A stretch of DNA of 64,000 nucleotides from Chloracidobacterium sp. (GTDB lineage: Bacteria > Acidobacteriota > Blastocatellia > Pyrinomonadales > Pyrinomonadaceae). Position 1 is the first letter of the stretch. Every line of letters starts with the position of its first letter. The position numbers were made by a program, and so were the translations under genes. This document shows positions 27,770 to 37,582 of the stretch, piece after piece. The notes under the pieces are model-generated. The model made no database searches. It saw nothing but the letters and a program-made list of their open reading frames with translations, and was not told where the DNA came from. The stretch covers positions 744,001 to 808,000 of the forward strand of contig JADJTD010000001.1 of NCBI GenBank assembly GCA_016711345.1. Direction: 5' to 3'.

Positions 27770-28822
27770 ATGAAACATATTAAATTTGCCAGTTTGGCGA
27801 TCGTTACGGTATTGGCGGCAAGTCCGTCGGCCTTTTCACAGGAAACACAGACGCGTGTGGTCGATGAGGTGGTTGCGGTCGTCAACAATGAGGTCATTAC
27901 GCTCTCCAAAGTTAAACGCGAAATAAAGGATGCCGTCGAGTCGTTCGTCCAGCAGGGCAAGACCCGTGAAGAGGCTCAAAGGATGGTCGATGAAAAGAAA
28001 GGCGAACTCATCGCCAATCTCATCACCGAGGAACTTATGCTTCAGCGTGCCAAGGAAAGCGGTATCGAAAAAGACGTCGATGACCGTGTTAATCAGCGGC
28101 TCGTTGACATAATGAAGCAGTACAACCTGAAAACCGTCGAAGAGCTTTACGCCATGATGGAAAAAAGCGGTGTTGATCCAAAGGACGTAAAAGAAGGCTG
28201 GCGCAAACAGGAAACACGCGAGCAGGTCGTCCAGCGAGATCTCCAATCCAAGGTTTATTGGGAGCCCAACGGCAAAGCCGTAAAAGATTATTACGAAAAT
28301 CACAAGGCAAAATTCACAAAACCCGAAACGATCTCATTCAGCGAGCTGTTCCTGGGATTTGCCGGACGCAATGAAGCGTCGGTCCGTGAAAAAGCTGCAC
28401 AGCTTTATCAGCAGTTGAAAGCCGGCGGCGATTGGGAAAAGCTCCTCAAAGACAACGGCGATACGCCGGTAATGACGCAAGGCGCCGGCAAGCTCGAAAA
28501 TGTCCGTCTCGATGCGATGAACGAAAAGCTGCTTAACTCGCTCAAAAACCTAAAAGTAGGTGAGTATGCGGCTCCGTTCGAACTCGATCAAATGGGAATG
28601 GCGATCATTCGTATGGACGCTCGCGAACAGGCTAGCAGCGAGTCCGTCTTCAACGAAAACGCCGTGCGTATGGCAATGATGAACGAACGCCTGCCGGATG
28701 AACAGAAAAAGTACATGGCAAAACTTCGCGAAGAGTCCTACATCAAGATCAGCGATTCATATCGCCCGATCGTGAACCCCATCCTCTTCGCCGACGAACG
28801 CAAAGATAAACCCGCAAATTAA
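27770..28822 (+). CDS. SurA-like periplasmic chaperone / parvulin-type peptidyl-prolyl isomerase
   Basis: TAGGAG precedes the ATG at 27770 (350 residues). A signal peptide (ends AFSQE) leads to the SurA N-terminal chaperone domain, recognisable from VDEVVAVVNNEVITLSKVKREI and the helical LITEELMLQRAKESGIE. A parvulin/PPIC-like domain follows (about 185-285: ETISFSELFLGF through PFELDQMGMAIIRMD). It probably escorts outer-membrane proteins through the periplasm, which fits the many barrels in this window. The isomerase half is somewhat degenerate, so activity is uncertain. It stands alone and is followed by a strong terminator. Confidence 0.85.
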   Translation: MKHIKFASLAIVTVLAASPSAFSQETQTRVVDEVVAVVNNEVITLSKVKREIKDAVESFVQQGKTREEAQRMVDEKKGELIANLITEELMLQRAKESGIEKDVDDRVNQRLVDIMKQYNLKTVEELYAMMEKSGVDPKDVKEGWRKQETREQVVQRDLQSKVYWEPNGKAVKDYYENHKAKFTKPETISFSELFLGFAGRNEASVREKAAQLYQQLKAGGDWEKLLKDNGDTPVMTQGAGKLENVRLDAMNEKLLNSLKNLKVGEYAAPFELDQMGMAIIRMDAREQASSESVFNENAVRMAMMNERLPDEQKKYMAKLREESYIKISDSYRPIVNPILFADERKDKPAN

Positions 28823-28841
28823 TTCACGATACAAACAAAAG

Positions 28842-28878
28842 AAAGGCTGGCTGAGAATGATTCTCAACCAGCCTTTTT
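28842..28878. terminator. Bidirectional rho-independent terminator
   Basis: AAAGGCTGGCTGAGAA and TTCTCAACCAGCCTTT pair with one mismatch around a short loop, followed by TTTTT on the plus strand. It lies between the convergent surA-like gene and the giant gene ending at 28900. Confidence 0.9.
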
Positions 28879-28899
28879 CTATTATCGATCTCCCGTTTA

Positions 28900-31800
28900 T
28901 TAATCAGCGATCATATCGACGTTTGCCGATTGGTTTACGACGCTGATGGTGATCGGGGTGAAGCGGGACGTTTGCGAATCGACTCTGATCGTGTAGGTTT
29001 GGCCTACTTGAAGATTGCCGAAGCGGTAATTGCCTGCTTCATTTGAAAGGATCGAACGGCTTTGGCCCGTCGCATCCGTCAAGGTCACACGCGAATTAGC
29101 AACGCCTGCGCCGATGGCCGTTAGCAGCCTTCCGGTGATCTCTGCCTGATTTGGCAGAGCGGTGGAAAGCTCGACGAGTCCGTCGGTTGCCGTCAATCGA
29201 GGGCTGCCTTCGTTGAGCATAATGCGTTCCCAGGTCAAAGGTGAAACGCTGCCTGCCGCTCCGACCGCCGTAAACCTGAGGTTCAACAGAACTCCGCTTC
29301 CCTCAAGAGGCATCGCACCATACACGACCACTCTCAAAAGTCCCGGCGTTTCCGCATTGGCTACCGTAAACAGCGAACCGCTCAGCGTCCCGACGACATC
29401 GACGGGATCAACCTGAGGCTGGATGACTGCCGCATCGTAGCGGAGGTCGAATTCATAAGAGATGATTCCCTTATTGGTCGTTCCGTCAATAGCGATAGGC
29501 ACGATGACCTCGTTATCGGCAGGCGTCACAAGCCTCGGAGCTGCGACTGCCGCTCTTCTTTCCGGCCCGCCCATTCCCGGACGGTACGGCGAAGGATCGC
29601 CCCAGTTTCCGGTGACATCGCCCATCAAGTACGCAGCGTAATCTTCGCCCGTGATGTTCGTGTAAACGGTCGGATGATTGACGGAAACAGGGCTGAATAC
29701 CCACGATCCTGAATTACCCTGCGGCGGTCCGAGTGCCGCCACGTAACGAGCGATCATCGCCGCGTCAAACGACGTGACCTGTGCGTTTCCGGTGACATCA
29801 CCTGCGATCAACTGTCCTGCCGACAGAACACCGTTGCCCGTCACATACTGAGCGATCCTTGCCGAGTCGAACGACGTGATCGCACCGTTCACTCCGCCCG
29901 ATTTGGTCGGTGTGATGGTGTATGCTCCTGCTCCAAATCCGGTCAGCAGATACGTGCCAGGTGCTCCCGTAGTATCAGAGACAGCAGGTGAACCAGCGCC
30001 GCTTACAAGCACGCCCGGAACTCCACGCGGATTTGGCCCCGTCGCCGGATTGCCGTAATTGACGGTTCCCGCGATCGAGCCAGGAATGACCGTAACGCTT
30101 CCGTTGGTGGTCGTTGTGCAAGGCGTTTCCTCGTTGTACTTGAACATCGCGAAGTTAATTCCGCTAGACGTGCCGGGAACTCCGATGACCGTAAAGTTGA
30201 GGTTGACCAGCACACCGCCGCCCGTCATGAATTCTACTCCGTAAACCGAAACATTCAGCGTTCCCGGTGTCGGGTTAAATGCCGTCAGCGAGCGTCCGCC
30301 GCCGTTCGAGTTAGCGACTGCACCCATCGTGACGCCATAGGTCGGATTCGCCAGCGGAGTCAGTACCGCCGGATCGTAACTGATCGAGAAGTCCGTTGAC
30401 AGAACATCATGGCCTGTAAGGTCGCCCGTGGTAACAGGGATCGTAACCGTAACACCTGACAATGATTCTTCGTCGGACGCAGAAACCGGAACACAAGTCG
30501 GCGTGTAGGTCGGCGTACTTGTTGCCGTGTTCGTCGCCGTCGAAGTAGCAGTTGCAGTCTCCGTCGGAGTCGATGTCGAAGTTTCAGTCGGCGTCGACGT
30601 CGCAGTGTTGGTCGGCGTAAACGTCTCAGTAGCCGTCGCTGTTGGCGTAAACGTCTCCGTCGCTGTCGCAGTCGGCGTAAACGTCTCCGTAGCAGTCGCT
30701 GTCGGTGTAAACGTTTCTGTTGCAGTTGCAGTCGGCGTAAATGTCTCAGTCGCCGTTGCTGTCGGCGTAAACGTCTCAGTAGCGGTTGCTGTCGGAGTAA
30801 ACGTCTCAGTAGCCGTTGCAGTCGGCGTAAACGTTTCCGTAGCAGTCGCTGTCGGCGTATTCGTGTTCGTTGCAGTTGCCTCAGGCGTCGGTGTATCCGT
30901 GGCTGTCGGCGTATTCGTTGACGTCGCAGTATTCTCCGGCGTCGGCGTGTTTGTTGCTGTATTTGTTGACGTCGGTGTAGCGAACGCTAATTCGTCCGCA
31001 CCGATCTCCCATCCGCTGCCCATCGGACGCGTTTCACCGTCGTAATCATCCGAGAATGATGCCAATGTCGTTCCTATGTCGATCATCGATGAGAGATTAC
31101 CAATATGCAGATCAGCTAGAGGATCGGTGAACGAGGGATCGGATTCGAGAGAATTGGCGTCATCGTTAGCCGTGCCGCCGGTTGCCGTTCTCCAAGCCGC
31201 GATAGCTGCATAGTCGGTTCCGGCGGCCGAAGCTAATGAACCCGAACGGAATCCGCCGTCGTTGGCACCAGTTGACCAAAAATCGTTGTAATTCGAGTCG
31301 AGGTTGGCAAATGTCGTTGAGTTCGTCGCGATTGCATAGCTCTTCGCATTAACGCCGCCGCCCGAAGCGATCTGAGTCGTATAGAAAATGTTGTTCTTGA
31401 TCTCAACTGTCGGATCGGTTCCGGTCATCGCAACCGCAAAGCCCGGCATCTGTGATGCGACGGCACCGCGATCACCGGTCATCGAAACTGAGTTGTTATA
31501 AAGTCTGGTCGAAGAACCTGTAACACCCGCCACATAGATACCGGCAAGCGTGTCAGGCGATGTCGCCGGAGAAGTCACTCCGGTGACCATGTTGTTTCGA
31601 ACAGTATTAGCGGCTCCAGATGCTCCCGCAACGCCGATACCGACCGCGGAAAATCCGGTCGCGCTAAGGCTGGCGACACCGTTTACCTTGTTTCTTGCAA
31701 CCAGAGCACCAGTAACACCACCCGATGTAGTAGTAGTAGTATCAATCGCCTGAATACCGACTCCGATACCAACAGCATCGGACGACTCGTTCGTCGAAAT

Positions 31801-34800
31801 GCCGTTGAGGCTGTTTAGTGTGATGGACGGGGCGCTTTCGTTAAAGACCACTATACCGACGCGGCGAATGCGATCTCCCGTTGTGGCAGAGGTCTCATTC
31901 ATCGTGATCACCGTTCCGGTGTTCTGGTTGGCGAGGCTTAAACCTGACGAAAAGATTCCGTAGATCGAGCGTTTTAACGAACAATTTTCGACACGGTTGC
32001 CGTCGTTGTCAGTTCCCGCCGTTCCCGGCGTCGTTCCGCCAAGTGCAATGCTGGCAAGAGTCGTTGTTGGATCCTGTCCGAGAACGTTGGTGTTCCTGAT
32101 AGTGTTGTTCTGCGCTCCGTTCGTGCCCGAACCAAATGACACGACCACGGCTGATGTACCTGTGTTTGTGTTTTGGATGGTCAGCTCGCGGATGGCAGAG
32201 CTGCCTCCGATACCGCTTGCGGTTGCTCCTGTGGTCGAACCGTCGATCGTCACACGATCTGCCCCGTTTAGTCTTATCAAAGCCCCTGTGTTTGTTCCCG
32301 AAATCGTGCGAGCCGCTCCGCTGGGTTTGATGAGCAAGGTGTAGCCGCTGCCGCCGTCTTCCGCCCATTCGTTGAGAGCGTTAGTTCCCAGTTCGGCAGT
32401 CAGGTCGGTCGTGATGTTGATGGTCACATTGCCGGTCAATGCACCCGCATTGATCGCTGCAAAGATACCGCCGGCATTGGTCAACGATGTGTATGTTTCG
32501 CCTGTGCCGACATTATACGAACCTGTAAACGCCGCAACTATCGTGTAGCTGTTTGGCACGGTCGGCGGCGTGGTTACAGAATTGACGCTTGATCCTGAGA
32601 AGCCGCCGCTCGGGTTTGCACCGAGATTGCCCGCTGTATCCTGAGCGACAACAAAGTACTGAATGATGTCAGCCGCAGTAACTGCTCCGCCGCCTACCAA
32701 TGTGTAATCAATTGTGCAGCTATAGCTTCCTGCACACTGCGTCGAAACATACGATCCATCGGTCGATTTCTTAAAGTAGATACGCGGTGAATTTCCGCCG
32801 CTTGCGACGCCGCCTGCGTCAGTTATGCTTGCTGCAAGAACGCGGTTAGTGGTCAGTGATGTATTGCCAAACGCTGTGTAGCTGATGCTCGGAGCTGAAA
32901 GGTCGATTCCTACAAAGTTGCCGGCGTCGGCACCGATATCGACCGGCGTCAGGCCGCTGCGTGTCTGTCCGTCGTAATCGAGAGTTACGCCGACATCGAC
33001 GCCATTGCCTTCAGCAACGGTTGAGTTGCTCGGATGCAAGTGGAGATCAGGAACAGCATTTGTCGGATCGTTGAATTGCGGATTTGATTCAAATGAACCG
33101 GCATCCTGTCCGACCGCAGTTCTCCATGCTCCAATATTGGCAACGTCAAGACTGTTAAAGAATCCAAACACCGCACCGCTTGCACCGTTTGAAAAATATA
33201 CGTTGTTGTTGATCGTAAGGCCGGTCGGATTCGCCGCCGTTCCATTGATCTTCACGGCATAATGCTTACCGGTTCCGCCGCTGTTTGTGCGGGCGTTCTG
33301 GAAGATATTGCCACGGAAGCTGCGAGTATTAACTGTTTGGATTCCGTTAAATGCATAGGAAGCTCCTATGCCGGCAGTTGCCGTGCCGCCAATATACACG
33401 CTGTTGTGGAAAAAGCTGTTTGTGCCAAGAGCTTCGTTAATGCCGACGATGCCTGTGGTTCCGCTGTTTGAGGCCGCCGCTCCGATAGCGTTCGCTGAAT
33501 TTGCACCAAGAGCGATCATGTTGTTGCGATATATGGTCGTTCCGCCAGCAACACGGATACCGTTGATCTCCGCCGATGTGCTCGTCGTCGGAGCAAGGAT
33601 GTTGTATATAAAGTTTCGTTCAACAACGTTCGCTGAGCCTCCGGTAAACTGAATACCCGTCACAATACTTGCCGCACTCGTGTTGCTATTTGTCAACGAA
33701 TGGATCGTGTTTTGCGACAGTGTATGGTTCGGAGTCGAAGTCGTTACGTTAATGCCGATCATCGAAGCAGAGGTTGTAGTTCCCGTTCCGATGTTGGTTG
33801 TCATGTTACGAATAGTATTGGAAGTAAACGACGCGGGAGCATTTGAAGTATGCATTCCTATGACTTGTGAACCAGTTCCGGTCGCAGTCAGTGAGATAGA
33901 GTTTGCTACCGTGCCTCCAATATTGTTAGAGTTCGCTGTCCAAGTCGTTGAGGTACCAGTATTCGCTCTCAATGCGTAAATAACAAAAGTACCCGAAGCT
34001 CCAGCGTTCGTGACAGACACGCCACCAATATTGTTGCTACTTGATGTCCAAGCATCCGACGCAATGTTATAGATTCCATAAACATCCGTTGAGCTAGTTG
34101 TCGTAGTGGAAAAGGTCAGTGACCCGGTTGCGGATTGGCTTCCAATCGTGTTGCTATTTGTATTAGCATTGCCCGCGAATCCAGTTCCTCCGATATGTAT
34201 TGCTGTGAACGGGCTACTTGCCCCCGTGCCGCTCGAGGTCACGCCTGTCAAACTAACCGCGGCAATCGTATTACTATTGATATTGGAAATAGTACCGCCC
34301 GTGATTCCGATGAATCTTATACCTTGAAACTGACCGGTCGAGCCTGTCATCGTATATGTTCCCGTTTGTGAACTCGAAGCATAGCCTATGATATTTCCCG
34401 TGATCGTCATTCCCTGAACACCGCTTGTTGCCGACGAACTGTTCATGAGTATCGGCGTATGAAGTGCGCCCGTCGACCACGTTCGCGTTCCCGTCTGATA
34501 GAACTTATTATTCGTGATGGAAAAGCCATTGCAACCGCCATTTAACGCGACTCCGGCACTCGTGACCGCAGCTCCAAAATAATCGAAAATATTGTTGTTG
34601 TTAATAACTAACCCACTATTACCAATAGCGGTAGTGCTTGTTGAGCCGTTACATAAAATTGCTTTTGAAGGCAAATTCGCTCCCGCAGGGCCGATGTTGT
34701 TATTTGAGATCGTATTGTTATCGTTACCGTTCGCGGTTACTCCATCGGTACTAAAGAAAATATTTCCACCATTGGTGGCAACCGAGGCGTTATGTGATCC

Positions 34801-35448
34801 CAAAATAGTTGAATTTGTGATCGTATTATTCGTCGCACCCCCGATAAAACGTATTGTTGCTGTTAGCGTACCTCCAACCGTCGTGTTGGAAATGGTCAGG
34901 CTGTTGCCGCCTGTGTTCAATCCGTCAATTGTCACATTGTCAGCTCCGACAATATCGATCATAGGGAGACCCGCAGTTATTGCTCCGGTTATCGTCCTTG
35001 CCGCACCGCCTGCTGGTGAGATCGTTATCGCAGTATAAGTTCCGCCGACTCCGCTTGCCGCAAGCAAAGCTCCACCCACGGGCTCAGTTGTGTCACCGCA
35101 AACATCAACGGTGACCACACCAGTGTGCGTTCCGGCATTGATCGCTACAATTGCCGCCGTCAGCGTCGCATAACCTATCGGCGTCGTGCCGAGCACGGTG
35201 CCTTCTACTTCTATAGGACCGCCAGGCAGAGATTCGCAAGTGCCTGCCGTAAACATCGCTGCCGGTTCCGGAGCGGTTGTGCTTGCTGCCGTTCTTTCGG
35301 CCATGCCGAGGAACGACGCTACGGAATCGACAAAAGCATAGCCTGTGCCTGCTGAGGCGTTGACGCCGAGTGTAAGAACTAGTCCGATGACGAGGGCAAG
35401 GCTTGTTGTGCGGACGAACGATGAACGTGACGATGTCGGATTTAACAT
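28900..35448 (-). CDS. Giant secreted beta-helix protein with cohesin-dockerin-cohesin C-terminus
   Basis: I start at the ATG at 35448 (2182 residues), where a signal peptide begins (MLNPTSSRSS; cleavage near NASAG). Residues from about 90 to 1480 are low-complexity beta solenoid with repeated NNTI and SNTI turns, typical of parallel beta-helix surface proteins. An Ig-like insertion lies near 900-1000. A Thr/Pro linker (about 1484-1652) includes eight copies of a 10-residue unit TATETFTPTA. The C-terminus has cohesin 1 (about 1656-1796), a Cna-B-like and dockerin-like module (1796-1909; DVTGNAQVTSFDAAMIARY), GEDYAAYLMGDVTGNW, cohesin 2 (about 1979-2096) and a final carboxypeptidase-regulatory-like domain. 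It is probably a surface adhesin or polysaccharide-binding protein. I see no catalytic motif. Confidence 0.8.
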   Translation of the reverse strand: MLNPTSSRSSFVRTTSLALVIGLVLTLGVNASAGTGYAFVDSVASFLGMAERTAASTTAPEPAAMFTAGTCESLPGGPIEVEGTVLGTTPIGYATLTAAIVAINAGTHTGVVTVDVCGDTTEPVGGALLAASGVGGTYTAITISPAGGAARTITGAITAGLPMIDIVGADNVTIDGLNTGGNSLTISNTTVGGTLTATIRFIGGATNNTITNSTILGSHNASVATNGGNIFFSTDGVTANGNDNNTISNNNIGPAGANLPSKAILCNGSTSTTAIGNSGLVINNNNIFDYFGAAVTSAGVALNGGCNGFSITNNKFYQTGTRTWSTGALHTPILMNSSSATSGVQGMTITGNIIGYASSSQTGTYTMTGSTGQFQGIRFIGITGGTISNINSNTIAAVSLTGVTSSGTGASSPFTAIHIGGTGFAGNANTNSNTIGSQSATGSLTFSTTTTSSTDVYGIYNIASDAWTSSSNNIGGVSVTNAGASGTFVIYALRANTGTSTTWTANSNNIGGTVANSISLTATGTGSQVIGMHTSNAPASFTSNTIRNMTTNIGTGTTTSASMIGINVTTSTPNHTLSQNTIHSLTNSNTSAASIVTGIQFTGGSANVVERNFIYNILAPTTSTSAEINGIRVAGGTTIYRNNMIALGANSANAIGAAASNSGTTGIVGINEALGTNSFFHNSVYIGGTATAGIGASYAFNGIQTVNTRSFRGNIFQNARTNSGGTGKHYAVKINGTAANPTGLTINNNVYFSNGASGAVFGFFNSLDVANIGAWRTAVGQDAGSFESNPQFNDPTNAVPDLHLHPSNSTVAEGNGVDVGVTLDYDGQTRSGLTPVDIGADAGNFVGIDLSAPSISYTAFGNTSLTTNRVLAASITDAGGVASGGNSPRIYFKKSTDGSYVSTQCAGSYSCTIDYTLVGGGAVTAADIIQYFVVAQDTAGNLGANPSGGFSGSSVNSVTTPPTVPNSYTIVAAFTGSYNVGTGETYTSLTNAGGIFAAINAGALTGNVTINITTDLTAELGTNALNEWAEDGGSGYTLLIKPSGAARTISGTNTGALIRLNGADRVTIDGSTTGATASGIGGSSAIRELTIQNTNTGTSAVVVSFGSGTNGAQNNTIRNTNVLGQDPTTTLASIALGGTTPGTAGTDNDGNRVENCSLKRSIYGIFSSGLSLANQNTGTVITMNETSATTGDRIRRVGIVVFNESAPSITLNSLNGISTNESSDAVGIGVGIQAIDTTTTTSGGVTGALVARNKVNGVASLSATGFSAVGIGVAGASGAANTVRNNMVTGVTSPATSPDTLAGIYVAGVTGSSTRLYNNSVSMTGDRGAVASQMPGFAVAMTGTDPTVEIKNNIFYTTQIASGGGVNAKSYAIATNSTTFANLDSNYNDFWSTGANDGGFRSGSLASAAGTDYAAIAAWRTATGGTANDDANSLESDPSFTDPLADLHIGNLSSMIDIGTTLASFSDDYDGETRPMGSGWEIGADELAFATPTSTNTATNTPTPENTATSTNTPTATDTPTPEATATNTNTPTATATETFTPTATATETFTPTATATETFTPTATATETFTPTATATETFTPTATATETFTPTATATETFTPTATATETFTPTNTATSTPTETSTSTPTETATATSTATNTATSTPTYTPTCVPVSASDEESLSGVTVTIPVTTGDLTGHDVLSTDFSISYDPAVLTPLANPTYGVTMGAVANSNGGGRSLTAFNPTPGTLNVSVYGVEFMTGGGVLVNLNFTVIGVPGTSSGINFAMFKYNEETPCTTTTNGSVTVIPGSIAGTVNYGNPATGPNPRGVPGVLVSGAGSPAVSDTTGAPGTYLLTGFGAGAYTITPTKSGGVNGAITSFDSARIAQYVTGNGVLSAGQLIAGDVTGNAQVTSFDAAMIARYVAALGPPQGNSGSWVFSPVSVNHPTVYTNITGEDYAAYLMGDVTGNWGDPSPYRPGMGGPERRAAVAAPRLVTPADNEVIVPIAIDGTTNKGIISYEFDLRYDAAVIQPQVDPVDVVGTLSGSLFTVANAETPGLLRVVVYGAMPLEGSGVLLNLRFTAVGAAGSVSPLTWERIMLNEGSPRLTATDGLVELSTALPNQAEITGRLLTAIGAGVANSRVTLTDATGQSRSILSNEAGNYRFGNLQVGQTYTIRVDSQTSRFTPITISVVNQSANVDMIAD
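30605..30860 (-). repeat. Eight tandem 30-bp units encoding TATETFTPTA
   Basis: Eight successive 30-bp units, each containing GTAAACGT or GTAAATGT on the plus strand, encode identical decapeptides. The differences between units are almost all synonymous third-base changes. Confidence 0.85.
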
Positions 35449-35679
35449 AATTTTCTTGTTGCCGTTAAAAAACTGCGGCTTAGGCAAAGTTCCTGAATTT
35501 ATTTCTTTATACTGATACGCGCAAAACGCCACCACTCCCATAAAACCGGCGGCCTTTCTAACTAAATTGTGTATTTCGAATCGAACTTAATCCTGTGATT
35601 ATAAGCGAATCAAGCCGTTTGTCAAGATAAAAATAGTGGGGTGGTGACCTAATTTGGGAAGTATTTAGATCATTACCTT

Positions 35680-35763
35680 GTGAACTCTGTGTCTTGCCTT
35701 TGCGGTCTCTGTGTTAAAGACTTTTTAAACACAAACGACGCGAAGTGGCAGACACAAAGAACA
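35680..35763. repeat. Imperfect inverted repeat of the CTCTGTGTCTT type
   Basis: The left part, GTGAACTCTGTGTCTTGCCT, and the reverse complement of the right part, GTGTTCTTTGTGTCTGCCAC, resemble each other over about 38 nt. It is related in sequence to the repeat at 21539. Confidence 0.6.
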
Positions 35764-35931
35764 CGAAACGCACTTGGTCCTTTTTAGTGAAAACATGACT
35801 GAATCTGTGCCGTCAAATTACGTTGCACTAATAAAACACTTGACAATCTGCGAGAACTGCGCTATGCTACATCTGGCTATTTGAAAATTTAAGGGTTGTA
35901 AGACATTGTAAGACAGTTTTTTTTAAAAATA

Positions 35932-35993
35932 GTGGAACGCAGGCAAAAAACAGGCATTAAGTTTACTGTTATCAATAGTTTACAGCGTTCCAC
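35932..35993. repeat. Palindrome-ended AT-core element B (62 bp) with heptamer array
   Basis: GTGGAACGC at 35932-35940 and GCGTTCCAC at 35985-35993 are perfect 9-bp inverted ends. The core contains TGTTATCAATAGTTTACA at 35967-35984, close to the two core motifs near 18155 and 18242. GGTGGAAT, GGTGGAAC and GCGGAACG units continue to the right. Confidence 0.8.
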
Positions 35994-36083
35994 ATGCAGG
36001 TGGAATGCAGGTGGAACGGTGCGGAACGCGGAACGGAGAATTTCTAACAAATTCTTAGTTGAAAACTGATATTGTCCAGTGTT

Positions 36084-36509
36084 TTAACGGAGTATCTCGT
36101 TTATCGCCGATTCAAATATCTCAAGCTTGCGTTTTGTGCGTTTCACTTCGGCATGTTCCTGATTGAGGCTTCGCTGCAGCCGCCCGAGCTCGGTCTGGAG
36201 CGTCGCCTGTTGAACAAGCAATTTGCCCAGCGCCAACGTCAACTTCCCTGTTTCCGCGGGCTTCACGGCAAATATACGCTCCATTGACTTGTTGATAGCG
36301 GCCAATTCGGTGCGCAGGTCAAGTATCTTCGGATGAGCCTCAGTAAAATCGGCGATCAGTGCCTCAAGATCGGCCTGAAGCTCGGTCTTGCGCAGCAAAA
36401 CCTCGGAGTAAGCTGCTGACGAACGTATCGGCCCAGCCTCCTGCGAAAACGCCGCCGAAACACCAATAAGTACAAGGAAAATCACGAAAATTGATCTTTG
36501 AAAATTCAT
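36084..36509 (-). CDS. Small exported coiled-coil protein
   Basis: The ATG at 36509 follows AGGTG and opens a signal peptide (ends AAFSQE), giving 141 residues. The mature part is almost wholly helical with heptads rich in Leu, Glu and Arg (RKTELQADLEALIADF, LQTELGRLQRSLNQEHAEV). TEAHPKILDLRTEL resembles the coiled-coil stalk of polysaccharide chain-length proteins, but no membrane or kinase domain is present. It starts 8 nt after the dusB-like gene, so the two are co-transcribed. Function is unknown. Confidence 0.7.
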   Translation of the reverse strand: MNFQRSIFVIFLVLIGVSAAFSQEAGPIRSSAAYSEVLLRKTELQADLEALIADFTEAHPKILDLRTELAAINKSMERIFAVKPAETGKLTLALGKLLVQQATLQTELGRLQRSLNQEHAEVKRTKRKLEIFESAINEILR

Positions 36510-36517
36510 ATATACAC

Positions 36518-37582
36518 CTACACCGTGGCTACCGCAGCTTCGCAAGAGTCAAATTCCAGATCGCTGTCACTTTCGGCCTCGACAACACCGTCACCAAACG
36601 TTTCCCGACTCTTCAAAGTCTCGAAATAGACCTGAATATTGTCGAGAATTTCCTCAGCCGAATGCGAATGATAAAGCGTCTGACGAAATTGAGCTCCGCC
36701 GACAAGCCCTTTTGTAAACTGGCCCGCAAGCTGTTTCATCTTGCCCAGAGAGACGATCTCAGGCATCTCTTCGCGGCACATCGAAAAGAATTCGAGCAGC
36801 ACATCTTTTTTCTCCTGCAAGTCAGGCTGATAAGGCTCGCGCCCGTTTATAACATCATTAAACTGGCGAAATATCCAAGGATTCTGCATCGCTCCGCGGC
36901 CGATCAGAATGCCGTCAGTTCCCGCCTCGCTCCAGCGATTCATTCCGTATTCAAGCGTCGTGATATCGCCATTGCCCGAAACCGGAATACTCACTGCCTC
37001 TTTGACCTGTTTGATAAGGTCCCAGTTCGCAAGGCCTTTGTAACCCTGATCGCGAGTGCGTCCGTGAACCTGGATATGCTCAACACCGCACTGCTCGGCC
37101 ATTTTGGCTACGTCAACGACATTTATCGTCGATTCTGTATAGCCTGTACGAAGTTTTAGAGTCAGCGGGATCGTGATCGTTTTCTTGATCTGTGTCAGGA
37201 TCGTCTCAAGCAGCGGCAGATCGCGAAGCAATCCCGAACCGCCTCCGTTCTTAACGACCTTTGGAGCCGGGCAGCCGCAATTGACATCGAGAATGTCGGC
37301 ACCGACTTCCTGTGCCATCTCGGCACCCATCGCCATTCGATCGGCCTTTCCGCCGAAGATCTGCACGGCAAAAGGCCGCTCTTCCTCGTCGAAACGCATC
37401 TGGCGTTTCGATTTTGGATTGTGCCGCGTCAGGCCTTCGACCGAGATAAACTCAGACACGACCAGCCCAACACCGCCGCGACGCTTTATAAGTCGGCGAA
37501 ATGTAAAATCCGTCACTCCCGCCATCGGCGAAAGAATGAGCGGCGGATCGATGTCGATATTTCTGATCTTAAAAGGCTTCAT
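36518..37582 (-). CDS. dusB: tRNA-dihydrouridine synthase (DusB-like)
   Basis: This flavoenzyme reduces uridine to dihydrouridine in the tRNA D-loop. The start is the ATG at 37582 (354 residues); a TTG lies two codons upstream. The FMN-binding TIM barrel opens with PPLILSPMAGVTDFTFRRL. The catalytic Cys is in NCGCPAPKVVKNGGGSGLL, and HGRTRDQGYKG, SGNGDI and GTDGILIGRGAMQNPW are the usual flavin and tRNA-contact motifs. The length and pattern fit the DusB branch. The small coiled-coil gene follows at 8 nt. Confidence 0.93.
   Translation of the reverse strand: MKPFKIRNIDIDPPLILSPMAGVTDFTFRRLIKRRGGVGLVVSEFISVEGLTRHNPKSKRQMRFDEEERPFAVQIFGGKADRMAMGAEMAQEVGADILDVNCGCPAPKVVKNGGGSGLLRDLPLLETILTQIKKTITIPLTLKLRTGYTESTINVVDVAKMAEQCGVEHIQVHGRTRDQGYKGLANWDLIKQVKEAVSIPVSGNGDITTLEYGMNRWSEAGTDGILIGRGAMQNPWIFRQFNDVINGREPYQPDLQEKKDVLLEFFSMCREEMPEIVSLGKMKQLAGQFTKGLVGGAQFRQTLYHSHSAEEILDNIQVYFETLKSRETFGDGVVEAESDSDLEFDSCEAAVATV

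Larger units (their letters stand above)
35449..36083. other. Repeat-rich intergenic region, 635 bp
   Basis: No gene is supported. It holds the upstream region of the giant gene, an imperfect inverted repeat (35680-35763), two tandem copies of TTGTAAGACA (35896-35915), element B (35932-35993) and a run of GGAAC heptamers to about 36041. Confidence 0.75.

Noticed and set aside
30605..30860. Regular 30-bp repeats that could suggest a CRISPR array
   Set aside because: The units are contiguous with no spacers and translate as identical decapeptides.
35932..35993. Integron attC site
   Set aside because: Size and inverted ends fit loosely, but the end heptamers are GTTCCAC, not GTTRRRY, and no integrase or cassette order is present.
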